DNA from: Sorangium cellulosum So0157-2
GTDB taxonomy: Bacteria; Myxococcota_A; Polyangia; Polyangiales; Polyangiaceae
NCBI RefSeq assembly: GCF_000418325.1
Contig: NC_021658.1
Coordinates: 8,136,001 to 8,200,000, forward strand
Reading direction: 5' to 3'
Length of the DNA stretch: 64,000 nucleotides
Position numbers and translations under genes: made by a program. Below the pieces are notes generated by a model, which was not told where the DNA came from, made no database searches, and was given only the letters and a program-made list of their open reading frames with translations. This document shows, piece by piece, positions 1 through 8,165 of this stretch (the first letter of the stretch is position 1; each line of letters begins with the position of its first letter).

Positions 1-707
1 CCGAACACGAGCGCGGGCCGCGTGAAGCCGGCGAGGGCCTCCGGCGTGGCGAGCGGCGGGATCCGCATGTCGAGACGGTAGCTCCGCACCGCGTCGCCGA
101 AGTAGGGGCCCCACATGGCGTCGTGCGTGGTGAACAGCCCGGAGACGAGGCGCGCGAGCCGGTCCTCGGTGGGGAACGCGCGGTAGAGGGCCATGGGGAT
201 GGCCACGCGCGTGAGGCCCCGCCATACCGGGCCGGACACGACGCCGCCGGGCACGATCAGGACGAGCCGGTCGATGCGGGCAGGCGCGACCTCGGCCATG
301 CGCAGGGCAACGAAGCCGCCCCAGCTCACGCCGAGGAGGTGGGCGCGCGGGAGCCCGAGCGCGTCGAGGACGTCGGTGAGCCACTCGGCGTAGGCGGGGC
401 CGTCGACCGGGACGCGGACGTCGGCGCTCTTGACGGATTGGCCGATCACGTCGACGGCGTGGACGCGGAAGCGCGTGAGGAGCGGGCCGAGCTCGGGCAA
501 GAGGTGCGCGGAGCTGGCCATCGCGCCGTGCACGCACACGAGCGGCGGGGCGTGCTCGGGGCCGGCGACGAGGACGTGCGTCGCGCCGAAGCGGGTCGAG
601 ACCTCGCGCGCGCGGGTCGGGACCGGGGCCTTTTCGCGGAAGCGTTCGAACCACGTGGCGATGCGCGCGCGCGCCTCTGGACTGCGAAAGATGATGGATG
701 ACGTCAT
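1..707 (-). CDS. Alpha/beta hydrolase, partial (3' end outside window)
   Basis: Single-domain serine hydrolase of the alpha/beta fold, read on the minus strand and cut by the left edge of the window. The start is an ATG at 707-705 with AGGAGGG just upstream. The visible 235 residues contain the oxyanion-hole segment VCVHGAMASS, an acidic VHAVDVIGQS strand and the nucleophile elbow GVSWGG (GxSxG, Ser predicted catalytic). The catalytic His should lie beyond the edge. The start overlaps the stop of the upstream tetR-type gene by 4 bp (ATGA), so the two are translationally coupled and probably form one transcription unit under that repressor. The substrate cannot be predicted; esterases, haloperoxidase-like enzymes and C-C hydrolases all share this fold. 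Confidence 0.85.
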   Translation of the reverse strand, partial: MTSSIIFRSPEARARIATWFERFREKAPVPTRAREVSTRFGATHVLVAGPEHAPPLVCVHGAMASSAHLLPELGPLLTRFRVHAVDVIGQSVKSADVRVPVDGPAYAEWLTDVLDALGLPRAHLLGVSWGGFVALRMAEVAPARIDRLVLIVPGGVVSGPVWRGLTRVAIPMALYRAFPTEDRLARLVSGLFTTHDAMWGPYFGDAVRSYRLDMRIPPLATPEALAGFTRPALVF

Positions 708-1336
708 CGAGCCCTCCTGTCGTTGGCTGCGGGGCGGAGGCCGCAGAGGTGCTGAGCGACGAGCCGATCGAGGAGGGCGACGGGCGACGGGTGCGCGCCC
801 TGGACCCACGCGATCAGCGCGAAGTAATAGAAGGAGAAGAACGCGACGCCGAAGAGCGCGGGGTCGGCGTCGTCGGCGACCTCACCCTGCGCGCGGGCGG
901 CGTTGAAGAGCTCGACGACGCGGCCGTGCACGGCGGCGATCTGCTCGGTGAAGCGCGCTTGCCACGGGGGGTCGGCGAACAGCGCCTCGCGGAGCAGGGT
1001 CTTCGACAGCGCCGGGCGGCGGGCGTAGTACGCGAAGAACGCGGCCCCGAGGCGGTGGAGCCGCTGCTCGAGGGGGCCGGGCGCCTCGTCGCGGACGGCC
1101 TCGGCCGCGGTGGCGGCGAGGTCGTCGAAGAGGGCGGCGTGGAGCAGGTCGCGCTTGTCGGCGAAGTGGAGGAGGACCGTGCCCGCGGCAACACCCGCAT
1201 CCGCGGCGATGGCGCGGACGTTCGCCGCCTCGAAGCCGTGGCGCTCGAAGTGGTCGCGCGCGGTCTCGAGGATCCGGGCGCGCGTGGCGTCCTTCTGGGC
1301 TTCGCGACGGCCTGGCTTTTGAGCGAACGCGTTCAC
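704..1336 (-). CDS. TetR/AcrR family transcriptional regulator
   Basis: A 210-residue one-component regulator. Residues about 18-65 form the TetR helix-turn-helix (ATRARILETARDHFERHG, then a VAAGTVLLHFADKRDLL recognition segment). The C-terminal all-helical part is the variable ligand-binding and dimerisation domain. The chosen start is GTG at 1336; upstream in-frame codons run into the repeat array and are not plausible. The gene ends inside the start codon of the alpha/beta hydrolase, so it most likely controls its own operon. Two tandem GAACRCGTTC-type 10-mers overlap and precede the start codon, as expected for autorepression. The ligand is unknown. Confidence 0.9.
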   Translation of the reverse strand: MNAFAQKPGRREAQKDATRARILETARDHFERHGFEAANVRAIAADAGVAAGTVLLHFADKRDLLHAALFDDLAATAAEAVRDEAPGPLEQRLHRLGAAFFAYYARRPALSKTLLREALFADPPWQARFTEQIAAVHGRVVELFNAARAQGEVADDADPALFGVAFFSFYYFALIAWVQGAHPSPVALLDRLVAQHLCGLRPAANDRRAR

Positions 1337-1347
1337 TGAACGTGTTC
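1325..1347 (-). promoter_or_regulatory. Candidate TetR operator: two tandem near-palindromes
   Basis: Two 10-bp elements, GAACGCGTTC (1325-1334, a perfect palindrome) and GAACGTGTTC (1338-1347), lie 3 bp apart. They cover the GTG start of the TetR gene and the bases just upstream. The position is ideal for an autoregulatory operator blocking transcription or initiation of the regulator-hydrolase operon. The assignment is inferred from symmetry and position only. Confidence 0.5.
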
Positions 1348-1391
1348 ATTACATGGAAGCGGAAGATGGGCAAGGGATGGATGAGTCCGGT

Positions 1392-1998
1392 GCCGACCCG
1401 GGTTGAGGCCGCCGGGCACCGACCCGGGTTGAGGTCGCTCGCGGCGCCGACCCGGGTTGAGGCCGCCGGGCACCGACCCGGGTTGAGGTCGCTCGCGGCG
1501 CCGACCCGGGTTGAGGCCGCCGGGCACCGACCCGGGTTGAGGTCGCTCGCGGCGCCGACCCGGGTTGAGGCCGCCGGGCACCGACCCGGGTTGAGGTCGC
1601 TCGCGGCGCCGACCCGGGTTGAGGCCGCCGGGAACCGACCCGGGTTGAGGTCGCTCGCGGCGGGGTTGAGGTCGCTCGCGGCGCCGACCCGGGTTGAGGC
1701 CGCCGGGCACCGACCCGGGTTGAGGTCGCTCGCGGCGCCGACCCGGGTTGAGGCCGCCGGGCACCGACCCGGGTTGAGGTCGCTCGCGGCGCGGTTGAGG
1801 TCGCTCGCGGCGCCGACCCGGGTTGAGGCCGCCGGGCACCGACCCGGGTTGAGGTCGCTCGCGGCGCCGACCCGGGTTGAGGCCGCCGGGCACCGACCCG
1901 GGTTGAGGTCGCTCGCGGCGCCGACCCGGGTTGAGGCCGCCGGGCACCGACCCGGGTTGAGGTCGCTCGCGGCGCCGACCCGGGTTGAGGCCGCCGGG
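1392..1998. repeat. 54-bp tandem repeat array (10 full units plus partials)
   Basis: Ten full units of 54 bp (first at 1392, last full unit at 1920-1973), two 21-bp partial units (1662-1682 and 1791-1811) and a 25-bp terminal half unit. Every unit contains the core CCGACCCGGGTTGAGG twice, so the array arose by duplicating a dimer. Units are nearly identical; one at about 1646 has GGAACC for GGCACC. Because 54 is a multiple of 3, the array is open in several frames on both strands, and the Arg/Pro-rich ORFs across it are artefacts. It fills the gap between the start of the tetR gene and the end of the radical SAM gene. Its 13-bp core CCGACCCGGGTTG recurs around the transposase-like gene at 33-34.5 kb. 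Confidence 0.95.
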
Positions 1999-2048
1999 TT
2001 GGCGCCGCCGGGCGCCCCCCCCACGACGCCGCACAAACCTCTACGGCC

Positions 2049-3323
2049 TTAAACAACCGCCAGCCGCCGGCGCGCGTTCCTCGGCACCACCGGCTCGGGC
2101 GGCGGCGGGGGCGGCGCGTCCCACGCCTCCTCGACCAGCTCGAAGACGCCGTGGTCGTACGGCACGTGCGGCGCCCGCTGCTTCATGACGAGCCGCTCGC
2201 GGATGCCCCGCCTCTTGAGCTGCGTCACGCGGTGGTAGCAGAACGGATTGTTCCCGCGCCTGCCGAGCGTGCAGTGCGCGGTCCACGAGCACCCCGCGCG
2301 GCACTCGTCCGCGTAGTAGCACGTCGCGCAGTGACCCCAGAGCTCGCTCGCGTCGCGATCGCGCGCGAACCGGACCTCCGCCGAGCCCTCCCAGATGTGC
2401 TCCAGGCCGCGCTCGCGCACGTTGCCCCCGGCGTAGGGCACGGTCGGGACCGACGGACACGCCTTCACGGTGCCGTCGGACTCGATGCCGATCGCGTTGA
2501 TGCCGCCGCGACAGCCGCGCCAGTGCGCGTCGCCGCCGCCGGGCCTCGACCGCAGGAGCTGCTCGTGCGGGCCGAAGTAGCCGATGTTGTTGTTCGCGAA
2601 CACGTTGAACGGCACGCCCGACACGTGCGTCTCGAGCGCCTCCCGCTGGATGGCGGCGAGGGTGTCGATGACCTCGACAACGCGCCACGGCTCGAGGATC
2701 CACTCCGGATGGTCGGCCGCGCGCCCCATCGGCACGGTGATCTGCACCTGCCACGTCTGGATCCCGTGCGAGCGCAGCTCGGCGCACGTCTCGCGCAAGA
2801 GGTGCGCGTTGAGGCGGTTGATCTGGGTGTTGGCGGTCGTGATCAGCCCGGCGGCGCGGGCGTTGTCGAGCGCGCGGATGGCGGCCGCGTGGCTGCCCAC
2901 GTTGCCGCGCAGCTCGTCATGGATGTGCGCCGGCCCGTCGACCGAGACCCCGAGCCCGGTGAGCCCTGCGGCGCGGAGCGCCTTCGCCCGCTCGGCCGTG
3001 AACGCTCGCCCGCCCGTCTGCATGATGACGCGCATGCCGCTGCGCGCGAGGAACGAGACGATCTCCGCGAGATCCTCGCGCAGGTACGCCTCGCCTCCGA
3101 TGAGCGCGACCTCGCGGCAGCCCAGCCGCGCCAGGCTCGCGGCCACCTCTAGCACCTCCTCGGTCGAGAGCTCCGCGTCGCGCGCGGCGCCGGCGCGCGA
3201 GCCGCAGTGCTGGCACGGCTGGTCGCACTTCATCGTGAGCTCCCAGACCGCGTAGATCGGCTTCGCTTCCATCAAGTCCGCAGGCATGAGCGCGCGGACG
3301 GGGATCTCGGTCGGCTCGATCAT
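2049..3323 (-). CDS. Radical SAM protein with SPASM domain (peptide-maturase type)
   Basis: A 424-residue radical S-adenosylmethionine enzyme. The [4Fe-4S] motif CX3CX2C is at residues 33-40 (MKCDQPCQHCGS), followed by the TIM-barrel core with GGEAYLREDL. The C-terminal SPASM domain has C271 and C289 and a cysteine cluster at about 335-370 (HCATCYYADECRAGCSW and more) for auxiliary clusters. Family knowledge: SPASM enzymes usually modify ribosomal peptides or proteins through thioether or other cross-links, or activate sulfatases. The ATG at 3323, preceded by GGGAGGGTGAG, was chosen over further-upstream in-frame codons because those lie inside the Gly-rich gene in another frame. That gene ends only 4 bp upstream, so it is the obvious candidate substrate. 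The tail is proline-rich (WDAPPPPPPEP). Confidence 0.9.
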   Translation of the reverse strand: MIEPTEIPVRALMPADLMEAKPIYAVWELTMKCDQPCQHCGSRAGAARDAELSTEEVLEVAASLARLGCREVALIGGEAYLREDLAEIVSFLARSGMRVIMQTGGRAFTAERAKALRAAGLTGLGVSVDGPAHIHDELRGNVGSHAAAIRALDNARAAGLITTANTQINRLNAHLLRETCAELRSHGIQTWQVQITVPMGRAADHPEWILEPWRVVEVIDTLAAIQREALETHVSGVPFNVFANNNIGYFGPHEQLLRSRPGGGDAHWRGCRGGINAIGIESDGTVKACPSVPTVPYAGGNVRERGLEHIWEGSAEVRFARDRDASELWGHCATCYYADECRAGCSWTAHCTLGRRGNNPFCYHRVTQLKRRGIRERLVMKQRAPHVPYDHGVFELVEEAWDAPPPPPPEPVVPRNARRRLAVV

Positions 3324-3327
3324 CGGC

Positions 3328-3918
3328 TCACCCTCCCGATCCGCCCGCGCCGACCGAGGATCCGCCGCCGCCCGCTCCCCCGACGCCGACCTCGCCGCCG
3401 GAGCCCCCTGTCCCGCCCGTCGGGTCCGCCCCCCCGACCTCGCCGACCGAGGATCCGCCGCCGTCCGCTCCCCCGACGCCGATATCGCCGCCGAAGCCCC
3501 CTGGCCCACCCGTCGGGTCCGCGCCCCCGACGGCGCCGACCGAGGGGGCGCCGCCGTACGCCCCCGTGACCGCGATGTCGCCGCCGAAGCCCCCTGGCCC
3601 GCCCGTGGGGTTCGCGCCCCCGGCGGAGCCGACCGAGGGGCTGCCGCCGTACGCCCCCGCGACCGCGATGTCGCCGCCGGAGCTCGAGCCGCTGGAGCTG
3701 CCTTGATCTCGCTCGTCGACGACCTCGCCGGCGCAGGCGAGCGGCTGGAACAACGCGGCCGTCAGACCCATGAGCACGGCCATTTTCGTGCGCGGGACAG
3801 CGCCGTCCGGCGCGCGCATGGCTGCGCCGCAGTGCGGGCACTCGCTCTCGCTGGCGCGCGCGTGGCAGCCGCAGGAGCCACAGGGGACGAGAGAGGGGAA
3901 GTGGATGGGCACGGGCAA
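3328..3918 (-). CDS. Gly-rich repeat protein with N-terminal Cys cluster; candidate radical SAM substrate
   Basis: A 196-residue protein of no recognised family. Residues 13-30 carry a zinc-ribbon-like cluster (CGSCGCH...CPHCG). Residues 45-62 form a hydrophobic segment ending LAC, like a lipobox, so it could be membrane-anchored if cleaved there or if translation starts at Met46. From about residue 80 to the end there are four degenerate units of about 31 residues built on GGDIAVAGAYGGSPSVG and GGANPTGGPGG. The first two units keep Ala-Tyr-Gly, while the last two have diverged to AD or AG. It stops 4 bp before the radical SAM gene, so both are probably one transcript. A precursor peptide with repeated core segments is the most interesting reading, but a plain secreted Gly-rich protein is possible. 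Confidence 0.7.
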   Translation of the reverse strand: MPVPIHFPSLVPCGSCGCHARASESECPHCGAAMRAPDGAVPRTKMAVLMGLTAALFQPLACAGEVVDERDQGSSSGSSSGGDIAVAGAYGGSPSVGSAGGANPTGGPGGFGGDIAVTGAYGGAPSVGAVGGADPTGGPGGFGGDIGVGGADGGGSSVGEVGGADPTGGTGGSGGEVGVGGAGGGGSSVGAGGSGG

Positions 3919-4117
3919 GTCCTTTCATGTCGAAGCCGACGCCTTGCTCCCTCCCCGAGCAATCCGCGCGCCGTCTCGTCCCTCTCGACGAATCCGCGCG
4001 AATTCATTTTTAAATGCCGATTCAGCCTCCGCCCGATCGGGCCGCCTGACACATCTTGGCATCCGCCAGTATGTGCCACAGGGCCGGTGCCGCGGAACGC
4101 CGCGCTGAATGGACGCG

Positions 4118-5370
4118 TCAGGGAGCCCCGTCGCCGCACGCCCCCAGACGTCGTTCGAAGAACCGGCGCTCCATGGCGTTGCGGGCGAGCGCGAGCGCTT
4201 CCCGCAGGTGCTGGCTCGCGATCTCGCGCCTGCCGCGACGGAGCTCCAGCTCGCCGAGCGCCGCGAAATAGAACGGATACGCGGCGAGGCGATCGCGGCC
4301 CTCGATGGCGCCGATCTCCTCGAGCCCGCGCTCCGGCCCCTCGTGCTGCGCGACGGCGATGGCGCGGTTGAGGGCGACGACCGGCGAAGGGCGGATCGCC
4401 ATCAGCGTGTCGTAGAGCGACACGATCGCCCCCCAATCCGTGTCCTCCGGCCGGGCCGCGCGCGCGTGGACCGCCGCGATCCCGGCCTCGACGTGGTACT
4501 CGGTCAGCTCCGGCCCCTCGGCCGACAGGTCGAGGAGCCGTTGCCCTTCGGCCAGGAGCTGCCGATCCCACCGCGATCGATCCTGGTGGAGGAGCGAGGT
4601 GAGGTCGCCGGAGGCGTCGACGCGCGCGGGCAAGCGCGCCGCGTGGAGGCACATCAGCGCAGCGAGCGCGTGCGTGGCGGGCGTCGACGAGGGGGGGTGC
4701 TCGAGGAGGAGCGCGGTGAGGCGCATCGCCTCCCTGCAGAGCTCGACCCGGACGGCCTCCTTCGCGCAGGCGCCGTGGTAGCCCTCGTTGAACAGGAGGT
4801 AGAGCGCGCGGCGGACCGCCGAGAGCCGGGCAGAGAACGCGTCGTCCGTGAGCTCGAACAGCCGCGTCGAGCCGGCGAGCACCTTCTTCGCCCGGGAGAT
4901 GCGCTTCTCGATGGCCGCCTCGGTGGCGAGGAACGCGCCAGCGACCTCGCTCACGCCGAAGCCGCAGAGGACGTGGAGCACGAGCGCGATCTGCGCCTCC
5001 TCCGGCAGCCGGGGGTGGCAGCACGAGAACATCATGCGCAGCTGGTCGTCCCGGATCGCGGCCGCCCCGAAGAGCTCGTCGACCGCGGGGTCGAGCGCCC
5101 GCTCCCCCTCGATCAGCCGCCCGATCTCGGGCGCGAAGGTGCGCGCCGTCCGCTCGCGCCGGAGGACGTCCAGCGCGCGGTGCTTCGCCGCCGCCATGAG
5201 CCAGGCGGCCGGGTTCTCGGGCACCCCCTGGAACTTCCCTCCAGCGCGCGGCAGAGGGCGTCCTGCACGACGTCCTCCGCCAGCGCGAGGTTGTGGACCC
5301 CGAAGAGGCGCGTCAGCGTGGCGAGCATGCGCCCAGCCTCGCGCCGGAAGACGGGGTCGACCGGATCCAC
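4118..5370 (-). pseudogene. ECF42-like RNA polymerase sigma factor, frameshifted
   Basis: The extracytoplasmic-function sigma factor begins at a GTG (5370) that shares one base with the stop of the DGPF gene, and reads VDPVDPVFRREAGRMLATL through LAEDVVQDALCRALE (region 2). The frame then breaks near 5230. The remaining protein continues in another frame from VPENPAAWLMAAAKHRALDVLRR with region 4 (CGFGVSEVAGAFLATEAAIEKRISRAKK) and a long C-terminal TPR-like half ending at 4118. Between GAG and TTC the expected VWK codons are short by 1 (or 4) bases. This N-terminal sigma plus TPR architecture next to a DGPF protein is typical of group ECF42. A shorter product could start at an ATG at 5224, but it would lack region 2. 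Confidence 0.8.
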
Positions 5371-5711
5371 TAATGGCTCAGCTTCCAGATCGGGCGCACC
5401 TCGACGCTCCCACCGCGCTCCAGGATCGGGCAACCCTTCGAGAGCTCGACCGCGTGCGCGAGATCCTCGGCCTCGATGAGCATGTAACCGCCGACCACAT
5501 CCTTCGCCTCGGCGAAGGGCCCGTCGACGACCGCCTTCTGCCTGCCCTAGACGACCTTGCCGGTGGGCTCGAGGGGGCTGCCGGGACGCTTGAGGTGCCC
5601 CTTCTCGGTGAGCTCCTTCGCCCACGCGGTCCACCGCTGCATGTGCTGCTGCATCTCGGCCGGAGAGCCAGAGGCGTCGCTGCCGCGGAACAAGTACATG
5701 AATTCGTTCAT
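5370..5711 (-). pseudogene. DGPF/YCII-domain protein with internal stop codon
   Basis: ECF42-associated DGPF (YCII) protein. ATG at 5711 with AAGGAG upstream reads MNEFMYLFRGSDASGSPAEM through KRPGSPLEPTGKVV, then meets TAG at 5549-5547. The same frame continues without another stop as GRQKAVVDGPFAEAKDVVGGYMLIE... to WKLSH and a natural TAG at 5370. The DGPF signature (VVDGPFAEAKD) lies after the premature stop. One base change (for example TCG or AAG to TAG) would restore a 113-residue protein of normal family length. Its stop overlaps the sigma factor start by 1 bp, so the pair was an operon. The adjacent sigma gene is also broken, which favours real decay over chance, but sequencing error cannot be excluded. 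Confidence 0.8.
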
Positions 5712-5794
5712 GATCGTTCTCCTTCCCGGGGACTTCGCCCCTGCGACGTTCGAGGGGCGCCGCGGCGGACAATTTTTTTTGGGGAGGTGAGGGC

Positions 5795-7108
5795 TCAGCT
5801 CGCCGCGGCGGGCTGCTGCGCCTGGGAGCGCGCGCGGAGGCGCTGCTTGGCGGAAGGGCCGCCGGGGTGGCGGACCGAAGCGACGGCGCGCTCCATGGCG
5901 TCGCACCAGTAGCGCGCGACGTCCTCGCGGTCGGTGAGGAGGGCGTCGATGGGGCCGTGGTCGGTGTCGATCTCGACCGCGAAGCGGTCGCCGCGGGGCT
6001 GCACGCCGACGGCGTGGACCTCGCCGGCGGAGATGGCGGCCCCGAGCCTGCCCTCGGGGCGTAGATCGATCGCGCCGGTGCGGCTCACCCAGGGGGCGAC
6101 GACGAAGCGGCCCGGCCCGAACGACGCAACCGGGGCGGAGCGCGCCGCATACCGGGACGAGAACCGGGCGACGCCGAGGAAGGCGTAGCCCGCCAGCGAG
6201 AGCAGGGCGGCGGCGCTGCCGACGCCGATCGCGATGCCGCTGTCGCCCGCGGAGGCGCTCCGCATGACCTGGACCCACAGGGCGAGCGCGGCGACGAGCA
6301 GCGCGGCGCCGATGAGCGCGTTGCGGGTCGCGGACCCGCGCGGCCCCTGGCTCGCGTGGTCCCGCAGGACCAGGAGCTCCCCCTCGGTCCGGATCGCGAA
6401 CCGCGCCAGCGCGGCGGCCGTCAGCGCGGGCGCCGGCGCTGCCTCCGGGAGGGGCCGCGGTTCGATCGCGCCGGGCGGCTCGGTCCCGCGCGCCGTGACC
6501 AGCGGGACGCGCAGCGCGGCCGCGAGCGGCGCCGCCACCGACTCGACGAGCGCCTCCGCCGGGCCGGGATCGAGATCCTGCGCCTCGGCGACGAGCAGGC
6601 GCTGCGCCGCCGCGGCGCGCGGGGGCGCCGGCGAGCGCGAGGGCGGGGCGAGCACGAGCCAGGCGGCGACGTGGGTCCGCTCGCGGGTGCACGAGGGGGC
6701 GGTGCAGCACGGGCCTTGCGCCGAGGTCACCTCCACCCGCACCGCGTCGCGCGGCTCGGCCGCGCCCTCCCCTGCCCCGGCCGCGCCGTCGGCCCCGGAC
6801 CGCGGCCGCCCGGCGCCCGCGAGCCGCAGCGGCGCGAGCCGGAGGGCGCTCGCGCCGCGCTCGATCCGGAGCCAGACGGGATCGCGCGGCGCCGGGCCGA
6901 AGCGCGCGTCCTTGTCGCGCTGCGGCGCGCCGAGCTCAGGCGCCGCGCGGAGGAGCAGCGGCGCGCCGTCGCCCTCCGCCGAGAGCGCGCGCGCCGCGCC
7001 GGCCGGATCGCCGAGCGGATCGAGGGCAGGAACGGCGCTGTCGGCCTCGAGGGAGCGGAGGGCACGCGCGACCTCCGCGTCGAATGCTGCGGTGCTCGGC
7101 TCGGGCAT
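5795..7108 (-). CDS. Uncharacterised membrane protein with two transmembrane segments
   Basis: 437 residues starting at an ATG (7108) reading MPEPSTAAFDAEVARALRS. Longer in-frame extensions are Arg-rich and not credible. The first half is soluble and Ala-rich with a CCTAPSCTRER segment. About residues 265-320 hold two hydrophobic helices (NALIGAALLVAALALWVQV and IGVGSAAALLSLAGYAFLGV). The C-terminal soluble part (FGPGRFVVAPWVSRTGAIDL...) looks like a PH-like or cytosolic sensor region but matches nothing I can name. It lies downstream of a protease gene on the same strand with a palindrome in the gap. Function unknown. Confidence 0.65.
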   Translation of the reverse strand: MPEPSTAAFDAEVARALRSLEADSAVPALDPLGDPAGAARALSAEGDGAPLLLRAAPELGAPQRDKDARFGPAPRDPVWLRIERGASALRLAPLRLAGAGRPRSGADGAAGAGEGAAEPRDAVRVEVTSAQGPCCTAPSCTRERTHVAAWLVLAPPSRSPAPPRAAAAQRLLVAEAQDLDPGPAEALVESVAAPLAAALRVPLVTARGTEPPGAIEPRPLPEAAPAPALTAAALARFAIRTEGELLVLRDHASQGPRGSATRNALIGAALLVAALALWVQVMRSASAGDSGIAIGVGSAAALLSLAGYAFLGVARFSSRYAARSAPVASFGPGRFVVAPWVSRTGAIDLRPEGRLGAAISAGEVHAVGVQPRGDRFAVEIDTDHGPIDALLTDREDVARYWCDAMERAVASVRHPGGPSAKQRLRARSQAQQPAAAS

Positions 7109-7221
7109 GGCGGGACGTTTGCCCCGGCTGCGCTGGGTTGTAAAGCGGGCCCGTCCGCTCGACCACGCCCGGCGCTCGCTCTCTTGGCCCGGGCCCTGCC
7201 GCGGGTCGTGCGGCGCCGGCG

Positions 7222-7239
7222 GCCGTTCGCGCGAACGGC
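7222..7239. promoter_or_regulatory. 18-bp perfect palindrome between two minus-strand genes
   Basis: GCCGTTCGCGCGAACGGC is an exact palindrome, and a second partial copy (GCGGCCGTTCGCGCGGC) follows immediately. It lies in the 175-bp gap downstream of the protease gene and upstream of the membrane protein gene. It could be an operator for the latter or part of a terminator for the former. No T-tract follows on the minus strand. Confidence 0.3.
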
Positions 7240-7283
7240 GGCCGTTCGCGCGGCGCCAGCTGCCGTCCGCGCGGCATCGGCCG

Positions 7284-8150
7284 TCATTGGCGCGGCGTCG
7301 GCCCCGCGCACCGGCGCCGGCGCGCCAGCAGCGCGGCGAACGCGGCGAGCGGCAGCGCTCCCGGAGCGCCCGGCACCCGGCCGCCACCCGAGCACGAGCA
7401 GCCGGCGTCGCGTTCCTCGGCGTCGTTCACGCCGCCGCTCTTCGGCCCATCCCCGGCATCCGGCGCCGCGCCGCCCCAGCCCGCGCCGCCGCCCGAGCTC
7501 GCGACGGTCGTCCCGCCGATCGGGTAGAGCGCGCAGACCCCCTCGATGTCGTCGCCCTCGAGCGTGCGCGCCGACGTGCCGCCCCGGTACGTCCCCAGCA
7601 TCGTCGCGCCGCGCACGTTCGCGTGGCCGAGCCCGAGGAAGTGCCCTTCTTCGTGGGTGGCGATCGACTGCACATCGACGCAGTCGCCCTCGCCGCCGTC
7701 GTCCCAGCAGAAGCCCACGTCGTTGAACACCATGTCGGCGTCGTCAATGGCGCTGTCGGCATCCCAGACCGGCATCGTGACGGCGATGACCGAGTCGGCC
7801 TGGCCGAGCTCGGCAGGCCAGCTGTCGCTGATCCAGAGGAACACATTCCTGCCGTCGTCGAAGTCGTAGCCGGCGTCCGTGTCGCCGAGCAGCTCGGTCG
7901 CCCACGCGGTGCACGCAGGGCTCGACCAGGCCGCGAACCCGGCCTCGATGCCGGCGGCGGCGAAGCCGGAGAGCGGCGCCGGGATCGTCTTGTGGTTGAT
8001 GTGGTAGCGGACCGGCAGCTCGCTCCAGCGGGGGACGACCTCGAGATCGAGCGGCGACCACGCGGCCGCCTCGCCGGCCCCGGCGACCAGCGCCAGCGCG
8101 GCGGCGAGCGCCGCGACCGGGGCGAGCGCGGCCCGGGAGCCTCTCTTCAT
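7284..8150 (-). CDS. Matrixin-type zinc metalloprotease with MYXO-CTERM-like anchor
   Basis: A secreted 288-residue protein. An N-terminal signal peptide (about residues 8-30, ending EAAA-W) is followed by an astacin/matrixin-like catalytic domain. The zinc motif is HEEGHFLGLGH (HExxHxxGxxH, three His ligands plus catalytic Glu), and the Met-turn follows in GATMLGTY. The C-terminus has a GCSCSGGG motif, a short hydrophobic stretch and an RRRR tail, matching the MYXO-CTERM sorting-signal pattern that anchors proteins at the myxobacterial surface. About 60 residues of Gly/Ala/Asp linker join the two. It probably digests extracellular protein; the substrate is unknown. The downstream neighbour is about 175 bp away and need not be co-functional. 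Confidence 0.85.
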   Translation of the reverse strand: MKRGSRAALAPVAALAAALALVAGAGEAAAWSPLDLEVVPRWSELPVRYHINHKTIPAPLSGFAAAGIEAGFAAWSSPACTAWATELLGDTDAGYDFDDGRNVFLWISDSWPAELGQADSVIAVTMPVWDADSAIDDADMVFNDVGFCWDDGGEGDCVDVQSIATHEEGHFLGLGHANVRGATMLGTYRGGTSARTLEGDDIEGVCALYPIGGTTVASSGGGAGWGGAAPDAGDGPKSGGVNDAEERDAGCSCSGGGRVPGAPGALPLAAFAALLARRRRCAGPTPRQ

Positions 8151-8165
8151 CCCCCCATCATCGTC

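Noticed and set aside
22..701. Plus-strand ORFs over the first 700 bases
   Set aside because: They are shadows of the minus-strand alpha/beta hydrolase, which carries the GVSWGG nucleophile motif.
1392..1998. CRISPR array
   Set aside because: The whole unit repeats with no variable spacers, and no cas genes are in the window.
1342..2052. Long ORFs across the 54-bp array encoding Pro/Arg/Ala repeats on both strands
   Set aside because: The unit length is a multiple of 3 with no stop, so several frames are open at once. No ribosome-binding site or domain supports translation.
4060..4080. Sigma-54 promoter upstream of the Gly-rich gene (TGGCAC on the minus strand)
   Set aside because: The -12 GC is one base out of register with the GG at -24, and the TTGC element is missing.
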